A DNA stretch of 64,000 nucleotides from Streptomyces sp. NBC_01353 (GCF_036237275.1 NZ_CP108352.1:4340001-4404000), one strand, 5' to 3'. Counted from the stretch's first letter, positions 1 to 9,734 are shown. Program-made: numbers and translations. Notes: generated from the sequence alone by a model not told the origin.

Positions 1-1248
1 ATCTCCCGACGGCGCGTGCTCGGCACGGTCGGCGCGGCGGGCGCCGCCGGCATCGCGCTCGGCGCCGGCGGTGGCGCCGGGGTGTACGCGGCGGTCGCCG
101 ATTCCGGCTCCTCGACGACCACCGACGCGAAGGCGCTCACGACGGTCGGGGCGACGCAGGCGATGTTTCACGGGAAACATCAAGCGGGGATCACCACTCC
201 GCTTCAGTCGCGGGGCCATCTGATCGCGTTCGACCTCGCTCCGGGAGCGGGCCGCAAGGAGGCAGCCGCACTGCTGCGCCGCTGGTCGGCGACTGCCAAG
301 GCGCTGATGGCGGGCAAGCCGTCGACCGAAGACACCGGCATCGCGCTGGACGCCGGCCCCTCCTCGCTGACGGTCACCTTCGGCTTCGGCCACTCCTTCT
401 TCGGGCGCACCGGACTCACCGCGCGCCGCCCGACGCAGCTCGATCCGCTGCCCGCCTTCTCCGCCGACGCGCTCGACCCGAAGAGGTCGGAGGGCGACCT
501 GTGGGTACAGATCGGAGCGGACGACGCCCTGGTCGCCTTCCACGCACTGCGCGCACTCCAGAAGGACGCGGGCTCGGCGGCCAAGGTCCGCTGGCAGATG
601 AACGGCTTCAACCGCTCCGCCGGCGCCACCGCCAAGCCGATGACGGCCCGGAACCTGATGGGCCAGGTCGACGGCACCGGGAACCCCAAGCCCTCCGACC
701 CCGACTTCGACCGGCGCATCTTCGTCCCCGAGTCCGCGGCGGACACGTCCACGGCCCAGGAGTGGATGGCCGGGGGCTCGTACGCCGTCGTACGCCGGAT
801 CCGCATGCTGCTCGACGACTGGGAGCAGCTCTCCCTCGACAAGCAGGAGAAGGTCATCGGCCGACGGAAGTCGGACGGTGCCCCGCTCACCGGCGGGAGC
901 GAGACGACCGAACTCGATCTCAACAAGGTCGGACCGGACGGCAAGCTCGTCATCCCGGACAACGCCCACTCCCGGATCTCCGCCCCCGAACAGAACGGCG
1001 GAGCGGCCATGCTCCGCAGGCCCTTCTCCTTCCACGACGGCATCGGGCCGGACGGCACACCCGACGCGGGACTCCTCTTCGTCTGCTGGCAGGCCGATCC
1101 GCTGAGGGGCTTCGTGCCCGTGCAGCGCAAGCTCGACCGGGGCGACGCGCTGTCCGCCTTCATCCGGCACGAGGCGAGCGGCCTGTTCGCCGTGCCGGGC
1201 GGGGCTGCCGAGGGCGAGTACGTGGGCCAGCGGCTGCTGGAGTCCTGA
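1..1248 (+). CDS. efeB: Dyp-type heme peroxidase / deferrochelatase EfeB, 5' end missing
   Basis: Partial gene: the reading frame is open from base 1 and its start codon lies upstream of the window. The first residues, ISRRRVLG followed by an Ala/Gly-rich hydrophobic stretch, are a twin-arginine (Tat) signal, so the protein is exported folded with heme. Family landmarks are FHGKHQAGI near residue 56, DGTGNP near residue 220 (the distal Asp motif of Dyp peroxidases), and NAHSR near residue 320, which probably holds the proximal heme ligand. EfeB proteins oxidise substrates with peroxide and take part in ferrous iron uptake with EfeU and EfeO, which would lie upstream, outside the window. The visible 415 codons are nearly full length for the family. 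Confidence 0.92.
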   Translation: MSRRRVLGTVGAAGAAGIALGAGGGAGVYAAVADSGSSTTTDAKALTTVGATQAMFHGKHQAGITTPLQSRGHLIAFDLAPGAGRKEAAALLRRWSATAKALMAGKPSTEDTGIALDAGPSSLTVTFGFGHSFFGRTGLTARRPTQLDPLPAFSADALDPKRSEGDLWVQIGADDALVAFHALRALQKDAGSAAKVRWQMNGFNRSAGATAKPMTARNLMGQVDGTGNPKPSDPDFDRRIFVPESAADTSTAQEWMAGGSYAVVRRIRMLLDDWEQLSLDKQEKVIGRRKSDGAPLTGGSETTELDLNKVGPDGKLVIPDNAHSRISAPEQNGGAAMLRRPFSFHDGIGPDGTPDAGLLFVCWQADPLRGFVPVQRKLDRGDALSAFIRHEASGLFAVPGGAAEGEYVGQRLLES

Positions 1249-1286
1249 CCCCGGGCGGGCAGGGGGTCGACAGGTCCCGCGCCTAT

Positions 1287-1299
1287 TAGGGTGACCGTA
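1287..1299 (+). promoter_or_regulatory. Putative -10 element for a leaderless pheA transcript
   Basis: TAGGGT at 1287-1292 matches the Streptomyces -10 consensus TAnnnT and ends six bases before the ATG at 1299. Transcription would start at or beside the start codon, and no Shine-Dalgarno sequence is visible. The -35 region (GGTCGA) is poor. The assignment is inferred from spacing only. Confidence 0.5.
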
Positions 1300-2234
1300 T
1301 GTCAGCCACCCGGTATACGTATCTCGGTCCCGAAGGCACTTTCACGGAGGCCGCGCTGCGTACGCTGCCCGAGGCCGCGACCCGGGAGCTCGTCCCGATG
1401 GTCTCCGTCCCGGCCGCGCTGGACGCCGTACGCAACGGAGAGGCCGCCGCCGCTCTCGTACCGATCGAGAACTCGGTGGAGGGCGGGGTCACCGCGACCC
1501 TGGACGAGCTGGCCTCCGGCGAGCCGCTGATGATCTACCGCGAGGTGGTCCTGCCGATCGCCTTCGCCCTGCTCGTACGGCCGGGCACCACCATGTCCGA
1601 GATCAAGACGGTCACCGGGCACCCGGTCGCCCAGCCTCAGGTGCGGAACTGGATGCGGGCCCACCTGCCCGATGCCCTGTGGGAGTCGGCGGCGTCGAAC
1701 GCGGACGGCGCCCGGCTCGTCCAGGAGGGCCGTTTCGACGCGGCCTTCGCCGGCGAGTTCGCCGCGGCGACCTACGGCCTGGAGGCCCTGGTCACCGAGA
1801 TCCACGATGCCGAGAACGCCGAGACCCGGTTCGTCCTGGTGGGCCGGCCGGCCCGGCCGTCCGCGCCGACGGGCGCGGACAAGACCTCGGTCGTGCTGTG
1901 GCTGGGCGAGGACCACCCCGGTGCCCTCCTCGAACTGCTCCAGGAGTTCGCGGTGCGTGGGGTCAACCTGATGCTGATCCAGTCCCGGCCGACGGGCGCA
2001 GGCATCGGGAACTACTGCTTCGCCGTGGACGCGGAGGGTCATATCTCCGAGCGACGGGTGGGCGAGGCGCTGATGGGCCTCAAGCGGATCTGCCCGAAGG
2101 TGCGCTTCCTCGGGTCGTACCCGCGGGCCGGTGTCTCGCGGGAGGACGTGCGGGGGCTGCGGCGCGGGACGTCGGACGAGGAGTTCATGGCGGCCTCCGA
2201 TTGGCTGGCGAGGGCCCAGGACGGTCGGGCCTGA
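1299..2234 (+). CDS. pheA: Prephenate dehydratase
   Basis: Monofunctional prephenate dehydratase of 311 residues, which converts prephenate to phenylpyruvate in phenylalanine synthesis. The N-terminal catalytic domain opens with GPEGTF and carries IENSVEGGV near residue 53 and ETRFVLVG near residue 175; the TRF triad is the catalytic signature. A C-terminal ACT domain (about residues 195-280) contains GALLELLQEF and the ESRP-like segment QSRP that binds feedback-inhibiting phenylalanine. There is no chorismate mutase domain, as is usual in actinobacteria. A strong hairpin follows the stop codon, so the gene is probably a single transcription unit. Confidence 0.96.
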   Translation: MSATRYTYLGPEGTFTEAALRTLPEAATRELVPMVSVPAALDAVRNGEAAAALVPIENSVEGGVTATLDELASGEPLMIYREVVLPIAFALLVRPGTTMSEIKTVTGHPVAQPQVRNWMRAHLPDALWESAASNADGARLVQEGRFDAAFAGEFAAATYGLEALVTEIHDAENAETRFVLVGRPARPSAPTGADKTSVVLWLGEDHPGALLELLQEFAVRGVNLMLIQSRPTGAGIGNYCFAVDAEGHISERRVGEALMGLKRICPKVRFLGSYPRAGVSREDVRGLRRGTSDEEFMAASDWLARAQDGRA

Positions 2235-2249
2235 TCCGAGAGTGCCCCA

Positions 2250-2271
2250 CCGCCCCCGTTGCCGGGGGCGG
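2250..2271 (+). terminator. GC-rich hairpin terminator after pheA
   Basis: CCGCCCCCG (2250-2258) and CGGGGGCGG (2263-2271) form a perfect 9-bp stem with a TTGC loop, 16 bases after the pheA stop. There is no U-tract, as is typical of Streptomyces terminators. Confidence 0.7.
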
Positions 2272-2642
2272 CCGTCCACAGGTGTGAACCACTAGTCCTA
2301 CCTGCATACTTTTCGGTTACCCACAGAAGTTATCCACAGGCACGCTTCTCGACCTGGGGACAAGTCGACAACACATGCAGACATGGTCGACAAATCACCC
2401 AGTCACTCCACAAGCGTCCACAGTGCGCCGAGTTGGCCGGTGTCACCTCAATTCCATTGATCAACTCTTTAGAGCGAGGAATTCCCACCCGAATGAGTGT
2501 GTGAGAGAGGTTTGATCGGGGAATTCTGCGACCCACGGAGTCGATTCGGAACGACCTCCTCCGCGATCCACAGATCTTCCACACAGCCTGTGGATAACTC
2601 TCGGAAGCCGGGTTCCCCTGTGGAGAAGTCCCTTGATCCACA
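2272..2642. promoter_or_regulatory. Cluster of DnaA-box-like 9-mers in the pheA-serS gap
   Basis: The 576-base pheA-serS gap has no convincing gene. It is unusually AT-rich for this genome and full of TCCACA/TGTGGA cores: 2272-2280 CCGTCCACA, 2317-2325 TTACCCACA, 2330-2338 TTATCCACA, 2355-2363 TGGGGACAA, 2404-2412 CACTCCACA, 2414-2422 GCGTCCACA, 2564-2572 CGATCCACA, 2575-2583 TCTTCCACA, 2589-2597 TGTGGATAA, 2619-2627 TGTGGAGAA and 2634-2642 TGATCCACA. Two are perfect TTATCCACA boxes in opposite orientation; the others are degenerate. Streptomyces DnaA prefers TTGTCCACA and close variants, and DnaA-box clusters outside oriC are known in this genus. DnaA titration or regulation is inferred. Confidence 0.6.
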
Positions 2643-2773
2643 CGGCGATTCGGTCAAGCCGTGCAAGCGGATCCGCCCCTTTTCGGGGGCTCGTGGCCGG
2701 TTTATTGACGAATAGGGAGAGCATTTCCCAATCCCGGCAATTCGGGCAAAGCGACACGCAAGGCTATATCCGG

Positions 2774-2811
2774 TTGAGGTGTCACGAGCCCGCACCGGTA
2801 GCCTGGTGGGG
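2774..2811 (+). promoter_or_regulatory. Putative serS promoter, leaderless
   Basis: TTGAGG (2774-2779) and TAGCCT (2799-2804), 19 bases apart, precede the GTG start at 2811 by six bases. No ribosome binding site or T-box leader is seen upstream of serS. The call rests on spacing and consensus only. Confidence 0.4.
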
Positions 2812-4100
2812 TGATTGACCTTCGCCTGCTCCGTGAGGACCCCGACCGTGTTCGCGCCTCCCAGCGCGCCCGTGGAGAGGACGTCGCGCTCGTCGACGCC
2901 CTGCTCTCCGCCGATGAGCGGCGCAGGTCGTCCGGCGTCCGCTTCGACGAGCTCCGTTCCGAGCAGAAGTCGCTCGGCAAGCTGATCCCCAAGGCCACCC
3001 CCGAGGAGCGCGCCGAGCTCCTGCAGCGGGCCGAGCAGCTCAAGGCCGACGTCAAGGCCGCCGAGGCCGAGCAGAACGAGGCCGACGAGACGGCCCGCGC
3101 ACTCCTGCTCCAGCTCGGGAACATCGTCCACGCGGACGTGCCCGTCGGCGGCGAGGAGGACTTCGTCGTCCTGGAGACGCACGGCACCATCCGCGACTTC
3201 GCGGCCGAGGGCTTCGAGCCCAAGGACCACCTGGAGCTGGGCGAGGCGCTGGGCGCCATCGACGTCGAGCGGGGCGCCAAGGTCTCCGGCTCGCGCTTCT
3301 ACTACCTGACGGGTGTCGGCGCCCTGCTGGAGCTGGCCCTCGTCAACGCGGCGATCGCGCAGGCGACCGAGGCCGGGTTCATCCCGATGCTGACGCCGGC
3401 GCTGGTGCGCCCGCGCGCCATGGAGGGCACCGGCTTCCTCGGCCAGGCCGCGGAGAACGTGTACCACCTGGAGAAGGACGACTTCTACCTCGTGGGTACG
3501 TCCGAGGTGCCGCTCGCCGCGTACCACATGGACGAGATCATCGACGCGGACAAGCTCCCGTTGCGCTACGCCGGTTTCTCGCCGTGCTTCCGCCGCGAGG
3601 CCGGCACGTACGGCAAGGACACCCGGGGCATCTTCCGGGTCCACCAGTTCGACAAGGTCGAGATGTTCTCGTACGTCGCTCCGGAGGACGCCGAGAACGA
3701 GCACAAGCGGCTCCTGGACTGGGAGAAGCAGTGGCTGACCAGCCTCGAGCTGCCCTTCCAGGTCATCGACGTGGCCACCGGCGACCTGGGCTCCTCCGCC
3801 TCCCGCAAGTTCGACTGCGAGGCGTGGATCCCGACGCAGGGCAAGTACCGCGAGCTGACCTCGGCCTCGAACTGCGACGGCTTCCAGGCGCGCCGCCTGT
3901 CCGTGCGGATGCGTGACGAGCGGAACGGCAAGAAGGTCGTCCAGCCGCTGGCGACGCTGAACGGCACGCTCTGCGCCGTACCGCGCACGATCGTGGCGAT
4001 CCTGGAGAACCACCAGCTGCCGGACGGTTCGGTCCGGGTGCCGGAGGTGCTACGGCCGTACCTGGGTGGCCGTGAGGTGCTGGAGCCGATCTCCAAGTGA
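2811..4100 (+). CDS. serS: Seryl-tRNA synthetase
   Basis: Class II synthetase of 429 residues that charges tRNA-Ser. The N-terminal part (about residues 1-110) is rich in Glu, Lys, Arg and Ala and forms the long antiparallel coiled-coil arm that grips the tRNA-Ser variable arm. The catalytic core has [10 protein letters not shown] near residue 230, motif 2 around [20 protein letters not shown] (about residues 262-281), and motif 3 with [18 protein letters not shown] near residue 380. The start is GTG, fitting the leaderless promoter. The gene overlaps the following HAD gene by four bases (GTGA), indicating co-translation. A tRNA-Ser gene lies 1 kb downstream on the other strand. Confidence 0.97.
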   Translation: MIDLRLLREDPDRVRASQRARGEDVALVDALLSADERRRSSGVRFDELRSEQKSLGKLIPKATPEERAELLQRAEQLKADVKAAEAEQNEADETARALLLQLGNIVHADVPVGGEEDFVVLETHGTIRDFAAEGFEPKDHLELGEALGAIDVERGAKVSGSRFYYLTGVGALLELALVNAAIAQATEAGFIPMLTPALVRPRAMEGTGFLGQAAENVYHLEKDDFYLVGTSEVPLAAYHMDEIIDADKLPLRYAGFSPCFRREAGTYGKDTRGIFRVHQFDKVEMFSYVAPEDAENEHKRLLDWEKQWLTSLELPFQVIDVATGDLGSSASRKFDCEAWIPTQGKYRELTSASNCDGFQARRLSVRMRDERNGKKVVQPLATLNGTLCAVPRTIVAILENHQLPDGSVRVPEVLRPYLGGREVLEPISK

Positions 4101-4903
4101 GCCCGTTCCCGTACAAGCTCGTCGCGACGGACCTCGACGGCACGCTGCTGCGTTCCGACGAGTCGGTTTCGGACCGTACGCGTGACGCCCTCGCCGCCGT
4201 GGTGGCGGCGGGGGCCGCGCACATCGTCGTCACCGGCCGGTCCGTCCCCTGGACCCGGCACATCCTCGACGACCTCGGCTACGAGGGCCTCGCGGTGTGC
4301 GGTCAGGGCGCGCAGGTCTACCACGCGGGCGAGCACCGGCTGCTGACGTCGGTGACGCTGGACCGCCAGCTGGCCGGCCTGGCGCTGTCGAAGATCGAGG
4401 CCGAGGTCGGGCCGCTGGCGGTGGCCGCCAGCCGCGACGGTCTCGACGGCGCGGTGCTGGTCAGCCCCGATTACCGGGTCCAGGAGGGACCGCTGCCGGT
4501 GGTCCTCTTCGAGGGCCCGACGGAGCTGTGGTCCGCTCCGCTGAACAAGCTCTACATCCAGCACCCCACGCTGTCGGACGACGAACTGGCCGGCGCCGCC
4601 CGGCGGACGGTCGGCAGCCTGGTGGACGTGGTCATGGCCGGCCCGGGAATCGTGGAGATCCTCCCGCTGGGCCTGAGCAAGGCCACGGGTCTGTCGCTCG
4701 CGGCGCGCAGGCTGGGCGTGAAGGCGGCGGAGACGATCGCCTTCGGCGACATGCCGAACGACATCCCGATGTTCGGCTGGGCGGCGCGGGGCGTGGCGAT
4801 GGCGAACGCGCACGACGCCCTGAAGTCGATCGCGGACGAGGTGACGGCCTCGAACGAGGAGGACGGCATCGCGGTGGTGCTGGAGCGTCTGCTCTCGGCG
4901 TAG
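4097..4903 (+). CDS. HAD superfamily (Cof/IIB type) phosphatase
   Basis: HAD hydrolase of 268 residues with the Cof-type type IIB layout: motif [14 protein letters not shown] near residue 9, motif II VVTGR near residue 42, a type IIB cap domain in the middle, the motif III Lys around residue 192, and motif [12 protein letters not shown] near residue 216. Such enzymes dephosphorylate sugar phosphates, nucleotides or cofactors; the substrate cannot be read from sequence. Its GTG start overlaps the serS stop, so it is translationally coupled to seryl-tRNA synthetase, an arrangement I recall as conserved in Streptomyces. A close paralogue lies at 20123-20980. Confidence 0.88.
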   Translation: MSPFPYKLVATDLDGTLLRSDESVSDRTRDALAAVVAAGAAHIVVTGRSVPWTRHILDDLGYEGLAVCGQGAQVYHAGEHRLLTSVTLDRQLAGLALSKIEAEVGPLAVAASRDGLDGAVLVSPDYRVQEGPLPVVLFEGPTELWSAPLNKLYIQHPTLSDDELAGAARRTVGSLVDVVMAGPGIVEILPLGLSKATGLSLAARRLGVKAAETIAFGDMPNDIPMFGWAARGVAMANAHDALKSIADEVTASNEEDGIAVVLERLLSA

Positions 4904-4979
4904 GCGGCCCACCCGAGGAGAGGGGCGCTTGCTCGCGACATAAGCGGCCCACCCGAGGAGAAGGAACGTCCGCTCGCGA
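4904..4979. repeat. Two-copy tandem repeat of about 40 bp after the HAD gene
   Basis: GCGGCCCACCCGAGGAGA occurs identically at 4904-4921 and 4944-4961, and the octamer GCTCGCGA follows each copy (4931-4938 and 4972-4979). The unit is therefore 40-41 bp with a diverged centre. A related inverted segment (GGGTGGGCGGCC) occurs near 5176, beside the tRNA gene. No function is evident. Confidence 0.6.
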
Positions 4980-5049
4980 AGTGGTCGGTCCGTCCGCGGA
5001 TCGGGTTCGCCCGAAGGGCAGGTCGGTCTTCGTACGGCCCCGGCCACAC

Positions 5050-5079
5050 GGCGGGCGAGCGCCCTGGTTGCCGCCCGCC
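5050..5079 (-). terminator. Hairpin downstream of the tRNA-Ser gene
   Basis: GGCGGGC (5050-5056) and GCCCGCC (5073-5079) can pair around a 16-base loop, about 12 bases past the 3' end of the minus-strand tRNA. It is a plausible terminator or processing structure. Confidence 0.45.
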
Positions 5080-5090
5080 CAAGGGCCACG

Positions 5091-5175
<85 letters not shown>

Positions 5176-5230
5176 GGGTGGGCGGCCCGCGCGGAGAACC
5201 CGCGCGCTCGAAGCGGCCGCCCCGGCGGCG

Positions 5231-5296
5231 CTAGGGGGCGCCGCCCTGCAGGGAGCTCGACGGACTCGAACTCCGGCTCGAACTGGTGTCGGTCAT
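5231..5296 (-). CDS. Serine-rich 21-residue mini-ORF upstream of tRNA-Ser, putative leader peptide
   Basis: A short frame on the minus strand starts at an ATG at 5296 with a strong Shine-Dalgarno (GGGGAGGAG) about seven bases upstream, and stops with TAG at 5231. The peptide begins MTDTSSSRSSSPSSS and ends in a Gly/Ala/Pro tail. Nine of its 21 residues are Ser, in three SSS runs; five are AGY codons (three AGT, two AGC), read by tRNA-Ser(GCU). The tRNA-Ser(GCU) gene itself begins 55 bases downstream on the same strand. Shine-Dalgarno strength and codon content suggest that it is translated; a sensing or leader role is inference. It could be chance, since TCG-rich DNA easily yields serine codons. 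Confidence 0.5.
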   Translation of the reverse strand: MTDTSSSRSSSPSSSLQGGAP

Positions 5297-5340
5297 GGTC
5301 GCGCTCCTCCCCGGTCTCACGGCGGGCATCTCCCGCACAA

Positions 5341-6027
5341 CTAGTGTGCGCGCGACGGATGTTCGACGGCCACCGAATTACCGGGCGGGTCGACGCCCCA
5401 GGTGAGCGGCCAACACGCGAGACCGATCACCAGCGAGATCGCGTGCCCCAGATCCGTATAGGTATGGCTCGTGAAGAGCGGTACGGCGAAGACGGCCATC
5501 GCCCCCGCCAGGTAGAGCCACCGCCAGGGCCGCGGGATCCGGTACGTGAGGATGCCGATCGACGCGGCGATCCCGTAACTCACCCCAATGTCCACGACGT
5601 GCGCCATGCTGCGCGGCACGTCGTGGTCCTGGATCGCGTCCAGGACGACCTGCTGGCTGATGAGGGTCGCCGCGACGTGCGCGGTGGCGACCGTGAGGAA
5701 CCATCTCAGCGTCCCCAGCCAGCGCTCCACGGGCGCGTGGAAGACCTCGAACAGCACCGCGTACAGCACGAAGTCGGAGGGGTCCTCGATCCAGAACGCG
5801 CTGCCGAGCAGCGCCTGGAGCGGGTGGTGGGAGAGCTGGTGCAGATTGCTGGAGTTGCGGTGGAGGAGATAGTGCTCCAGGCCGTCCGACGAGACCGCCA
5901 TGACGACGCTGGTGATCGCGATGACGAGCAGCCAGAGATGCGTACCGGGTGACGAACGCACCCACGACCTGATCGGTCGGGACGGTTCGCCACCCGGTGC
6001 ACCACCAGGGAGGGTTTCACTCGGCAC
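5341..6027 (-). CDS. Rhomboid-like integral membrane protein
   Basis: A 228-residue membrane protein with about six hydrophobic segments, the first near residue 32 after a short hydrophilic N-terminus. The C-terminal half has DIGVSYGIAAS near residue 148 and YTDLGHAISLVIG near residue 190, resembling the Ser- and His-bearing helices of rhomboid proteases. The active-site consensus GxSG reads GVSYG here, so activity is doubtful and it may be a rhomboid pseudoprotease of the rhomboid_like family. It follows lpdA by 35 bases on the same strand. The chosen GTG start (6027) sits within a small hairpin, so the true N-terminus is uncertain. Confidence 0.7.
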   Translation of the reverse strand: MPSETLPGGAPGGEPSRPIRSWVRSSPGTHLWLLVIAITSVVMAVSSDGLEHYLLHRNSSNLHQLSHHPLQALLGSAFWIEDPSDFVLYAVLFEVFHAPVERWLGTLRWFLTVATAHVAATLISQQVVLDAIQDHDVPRSMAHVVDIGVSYGIAASIGILTYRIPRPWRWLYLAGAMAVFAVPLFTSHTYTDLGHAISLVIGLACWPLTWGVDPPGNSVAVEHPSRAH

Positions 6028-6038
6028 TCTTCAGTGCC
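6023..6038 (-). other. Hairpin between lpdA and the rhomboid-like gene
   Basis: GGCACT (6023-6028) and AGTGCC (6033-6038) form a 6-bp stem with a 4-base loop that covers the presumed GTG start of the downstream gene. It could be a weak terminator or attenuate translation. Confidence 0.35.
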
Positions 6039-6062
6039 TATCACCCTGAACTGGGAGAATCC

Positions 6063-7466
<1,404 letters not shown>

Positions 7467-7601
7467 GACTGACTCCCGAAGGTGGTGAGGGTGTTCGTGT
7501 CCGCGTACGGGCCCACAGTAGTCCGGTGCCTGCCGTCAGGTCAGTTGTAGGATGACTGGGCAACCGGGCGAATATCTCGTGTTATCTCGTGGGGAGTGGT
7601 G

Positions 7602-8369
7602 ATGGCGCTGAAGGCGGCGGGGCGGACCTCTTTGGTGGACTCCGTGGTGGAGCAGCTGCGCGACCAGCTCGCGCAGGGCGAGTGGGAGGTCGGGGACCGC
7701 ATTCCCACCGAGCACACGCTCGCCGAGCAGCTGGGCGTCGGGCGCAACACGGTCCGCGAGGCGGTGCGGGTTCTGGTCCACGCGGGTCTCCTGGAGTCCC
7801 GCCAGGGCAACGGCACCTTTGTCAGGTCGACCGCCGATCCGGCCGCCGTCCTGCGCGGAGTGCGCCATGCGGGTGCGCGGGACGTCATGGAGCTGCGGAT
7901 GGCCCTGGAGGCGGAGGCGGCGCGCCTGGCGGCGGTACGGCGGGACACCCATGACCTACTGCGTCTGCGGGCGGCGCTGACGACCCTCCGTGAGGAGGGC
8001 GACCGTGCCGCGGACGCGGACATGGCGTTCCACCTGGCCGTCGTCGAGGCCACGCACAACGCGGCCTTCACCGAGGTGTACCGGTTCTTCTCCACGCAGG
8101 TGCACGAGGTGCTGGTGGAGGCGCTCGGCGACCGGGAGATGCCGCCGGTCGACATCGACGCGCACGACGCCCTGGTCGCGGCGATCGAAGCGGGGGACGC
8201 GGAGGCGGCGGAGGCGGGGGCGCGGGAGCTGCTGCGGGTGCCGATGGAGACGATCACAGCGCTGACGGGTGAAGAGCATGAGGCGCGTGAGGTGCGTGAA
8301 GCACATGAGGCTCGCGAAGCGCGTGAAGCACATGACGCTCGTGCGGCGCGGACCGGTGAGGCGCTGTGA
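7602..8369 (+). CDS. GntR/FadR-family (FCD) transcriptional regulator
   Basis: The N-terminal winged helix shows IPTEHTLAEQLGVGRNTVREAVRVLVHAGLLESRQGNGTFV in sequence over residues 30-70 (separate motifs IPTEHTLAEQLGV and NTVREAVRVL). An all-helical FCD effector domain follows, with the metal/acid-binding pattern DxxFHLAVV near residue 145. I chose the ATG at 7602 over the GTGs at 7596 and 7599 because GGGGAG lies at the right spacing. Its TGA overlaps the GTG of the MFS gene (GTGA), so it likely controls that transporter and itself. A CAGT/ACTG dyad at 7542-7558 is a candidate operator. The last 30 residues are a degenerate Glu/Ala/Arg/His repeat. Confidence 0.88.
   Translation: MALKAAGRTSLVDSVVEQLRDQLAQGEWEVGDRIPTEHTLAEQLGVGRNTVREAVRVLVHAGLLESRQGNGTFVRSTADPAAVLRGVRHAGARDVMELRMALEAEAARLAAVRRDTHDLLRLRAALTTLREEGDRAADADMAFHLAVVEATHNAAFTEVYRFFSTQVHEVLVEALGDREMPPVDIDAHDALVAAIEAGDAEAAEAGARELLRVPMETITALTGEEHEAREVREAHEAREAREAHDARAARTGEAL
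8277..8345 (+). repeat. Degenerate tandem repeat encoding the charged tail of the GntR regulator
   Basis: GCGTGAAGCACATGA recurs with small changes, giving peptide units such as REAHEAREA and REAHDARAA. The repeat lies just before the stop codon and the overlap with the transporter gene. It is a likely site of length variation between strains. Confidence 0.6.
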
Positions 8370-9622
8370 GGACCGAGTACCGTCCGCCCGTCCTCGACGC
8401 GGAGGCCGATGCCCGTCCCTCGGCCCAAGGAACGGCAGGGCGGCGGGCTTTGCTCGCCCATCCGGTCCTGCTGCTGGTCGGGATCGTGCTGGCCTCTCTC
8501 AACATGCGGGCGGCGCTCGCGAGCGTGTCCCCGCTGGTGGGCGAGATCGCGGCGGCCTTCGGCCTGTCGTCGACGGCCAGTTCGCTGGTGACGTCCGTGC
8601 CGGTGCTCTTCCTCGGCGTCGGCGCGCTGGTGGCGCCCTGGCTCGGGCGGCGCTTCGGCGCGGAACGAGTGCTGCTCGCGGCGCTGGTCCTGCTCGGCGC
8701 CGGCATCCTGGTGCGCGTCCTGCCGTCGGTGTACGCGCTGTACGGCGGCGGTGTCCTGGTCGGCACGGCGATCGCCCTGCTCAACGTGTTGATGCCCGGC
8801 CTGATCAAGCGGGACTTCTCCGACCGGGCCGCGTCGATGACCTCGCTCTACACGGGCGCGATGATCGCGGGCGCCACGGTGGCGGCTGCGGCCTCGGTGC
8901 CGCTGGAGCAGTCCCTCGGCGGCGGCTGGGAAGGATCCTTGGGGTTCTGGTCGCTGCTCGCGGCGATTGCCGCGCTGGCCTGGCTGCCGCAGGTCCTGAT
9001 CGCCAGGGGCCGTACGGGACATGAGGTACGGATCGTCCCGGCAGCGCCCGCCAGGAGCGTCTGGCGCTCGGCGCTGGCGTGGCAGGTCACGCTCTTCATG
9101 GGGCTGCAGTCGCTCTGGTCGTACGTCCTGATCGCCTGGATGCCGACGATCTTCACGGACCACGGGATGAGCCGCTCGACGGCCGGCGTGGTCTTCGCCT
9201 TCAACAACCTGATCCAGGTGGCGGGGGCGTTCGCGGTGCCGCTCCTGGCGGGCCGGATGCGGAGCCAGCGCCGGCTGGTCGTCCTCGTCACGACGCTGGT
9301 CGCGGCGGGCTACGCGGGGCTGATGGCCGCCCCGGTGCAGGGTGCCTGGCTGTGGTCCGCGCTGCTCGGCATCGGGCAGGGCGGGGCGGTCGGGCTCGCC
9401 CTGACCCTCATCGTGCTGCGGACGGGCGACCCGGTCACCGCCTCCCGGCTCTCCGGAATGGCCCAGACCGTCGGCTATCTGCTCGCCGCGGCCGGGCCGT
9501 TGGCCGCCGGCGCCGTCCACCAGGCGACCGGTTCCTGGACGGTACCGATCGTGCTGGTCCTGTGCGTCTGCGCGGCGGCCCTGGGGGTCGGACTGCCGGC
9601 GGCCAGGGACGCCAAGGTCTGA
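8366..9622 (+). CDS. MFS transporter, CynX/NimT family
   Basis: Polytopic membrane protein of 418 residues with about twelve hydrophobic segments in two halves. The first segment holds SLNMRAALASVSPLVGEI, the CynX/NimT signature for cyanate/2-nitroimidazole-type transporters. A conserved loop between TM2 and TM3 reads APWLGRRFGAERV. Members export small anionic or aromatic compounds, but the real substrate is generally unknown. It is translationally coupled to the GntR regulator upstream. A very strong palindrome follows and separates it from the convergent ABC operon. Confidence 0.88.
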   Translation: MRTEYRPPVLDAEADARPSAQGTAGRRALLAHPVLLLVGIVLASLNMRAALASVSPLVGEIAAAFGLSSTASSLVTSVPVLFLGVGALVAPWLGRRFGAERVLLAALVLLGAGILVRVLPSVYALYGGGVLVGTAIALLNVLMPGLIKRDFSDRAASMTSLYTGAMIAGATVAAAASVPLEQSLGGGWEGSLGFWSLLAAIAALAWLPQVLIARGRTGHEVRIVPAAPARSVWRSALAWQVTLFMGLQSLWSYVLIAWMPTIFTDHGMSRSTAGVVFAFNNLIQVAGAFAVPLLAGRMRSQRRLVVLVTTLVAAGYAGLMAAPVQGAWLWSALLGIGQGGAVGLALTLIVLRTGDPVTASRLSGMAQTVGYLLAAAGPLAAGAVHQATGSWTVPIVLVLCVCAAALGVGLPAARDAKV

Positions 9623-9690
9623 ACCTCGGCAGAGGCCCCTGGCCGCCGTCTCACGGGTTCCGGAGCCCGGCTGGGCGCCTGGGCCCAGAG

Positions 9691-9726
9691 CCCGGGGCCG
9701 GGACCCAGCTGGGTCCCGGCCCCGGG
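9691..9726. terminator. 36-bp perfect palindrome between convergent genes
   Basis: Bases 9691-9708 are the exact reverse complement of 9709-9726, with centre CCCAG|CTGGG and outer ends CCCGGGG and CCCCGGG. It lies between the stop of the plus-strand MFS gene and that of the minus-strand ABC permease, so it can work as a bidirectional terminator. Its zero-loop design and 18-bp arms are exceptional in this window. Confidence 0.75.
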
Positions 9727-9734
9727 TTCTACGC

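Noticed and set aside
165-178. A fifth parS-like sequence (GTTTCACGGGAAAC) inside efeB
   Set aside because: It has one mismatch to parS and encodes the FHGKHQ segment, which belongs to a conserved Dyp peroxidase motif, so protein constraint explains it better than ParB binding.
2643-2810. A T-box leader upstream of serS
   Set aside because: No T-box sequence, specifier hairpin or terminator was found, and the gene appears leaderless.
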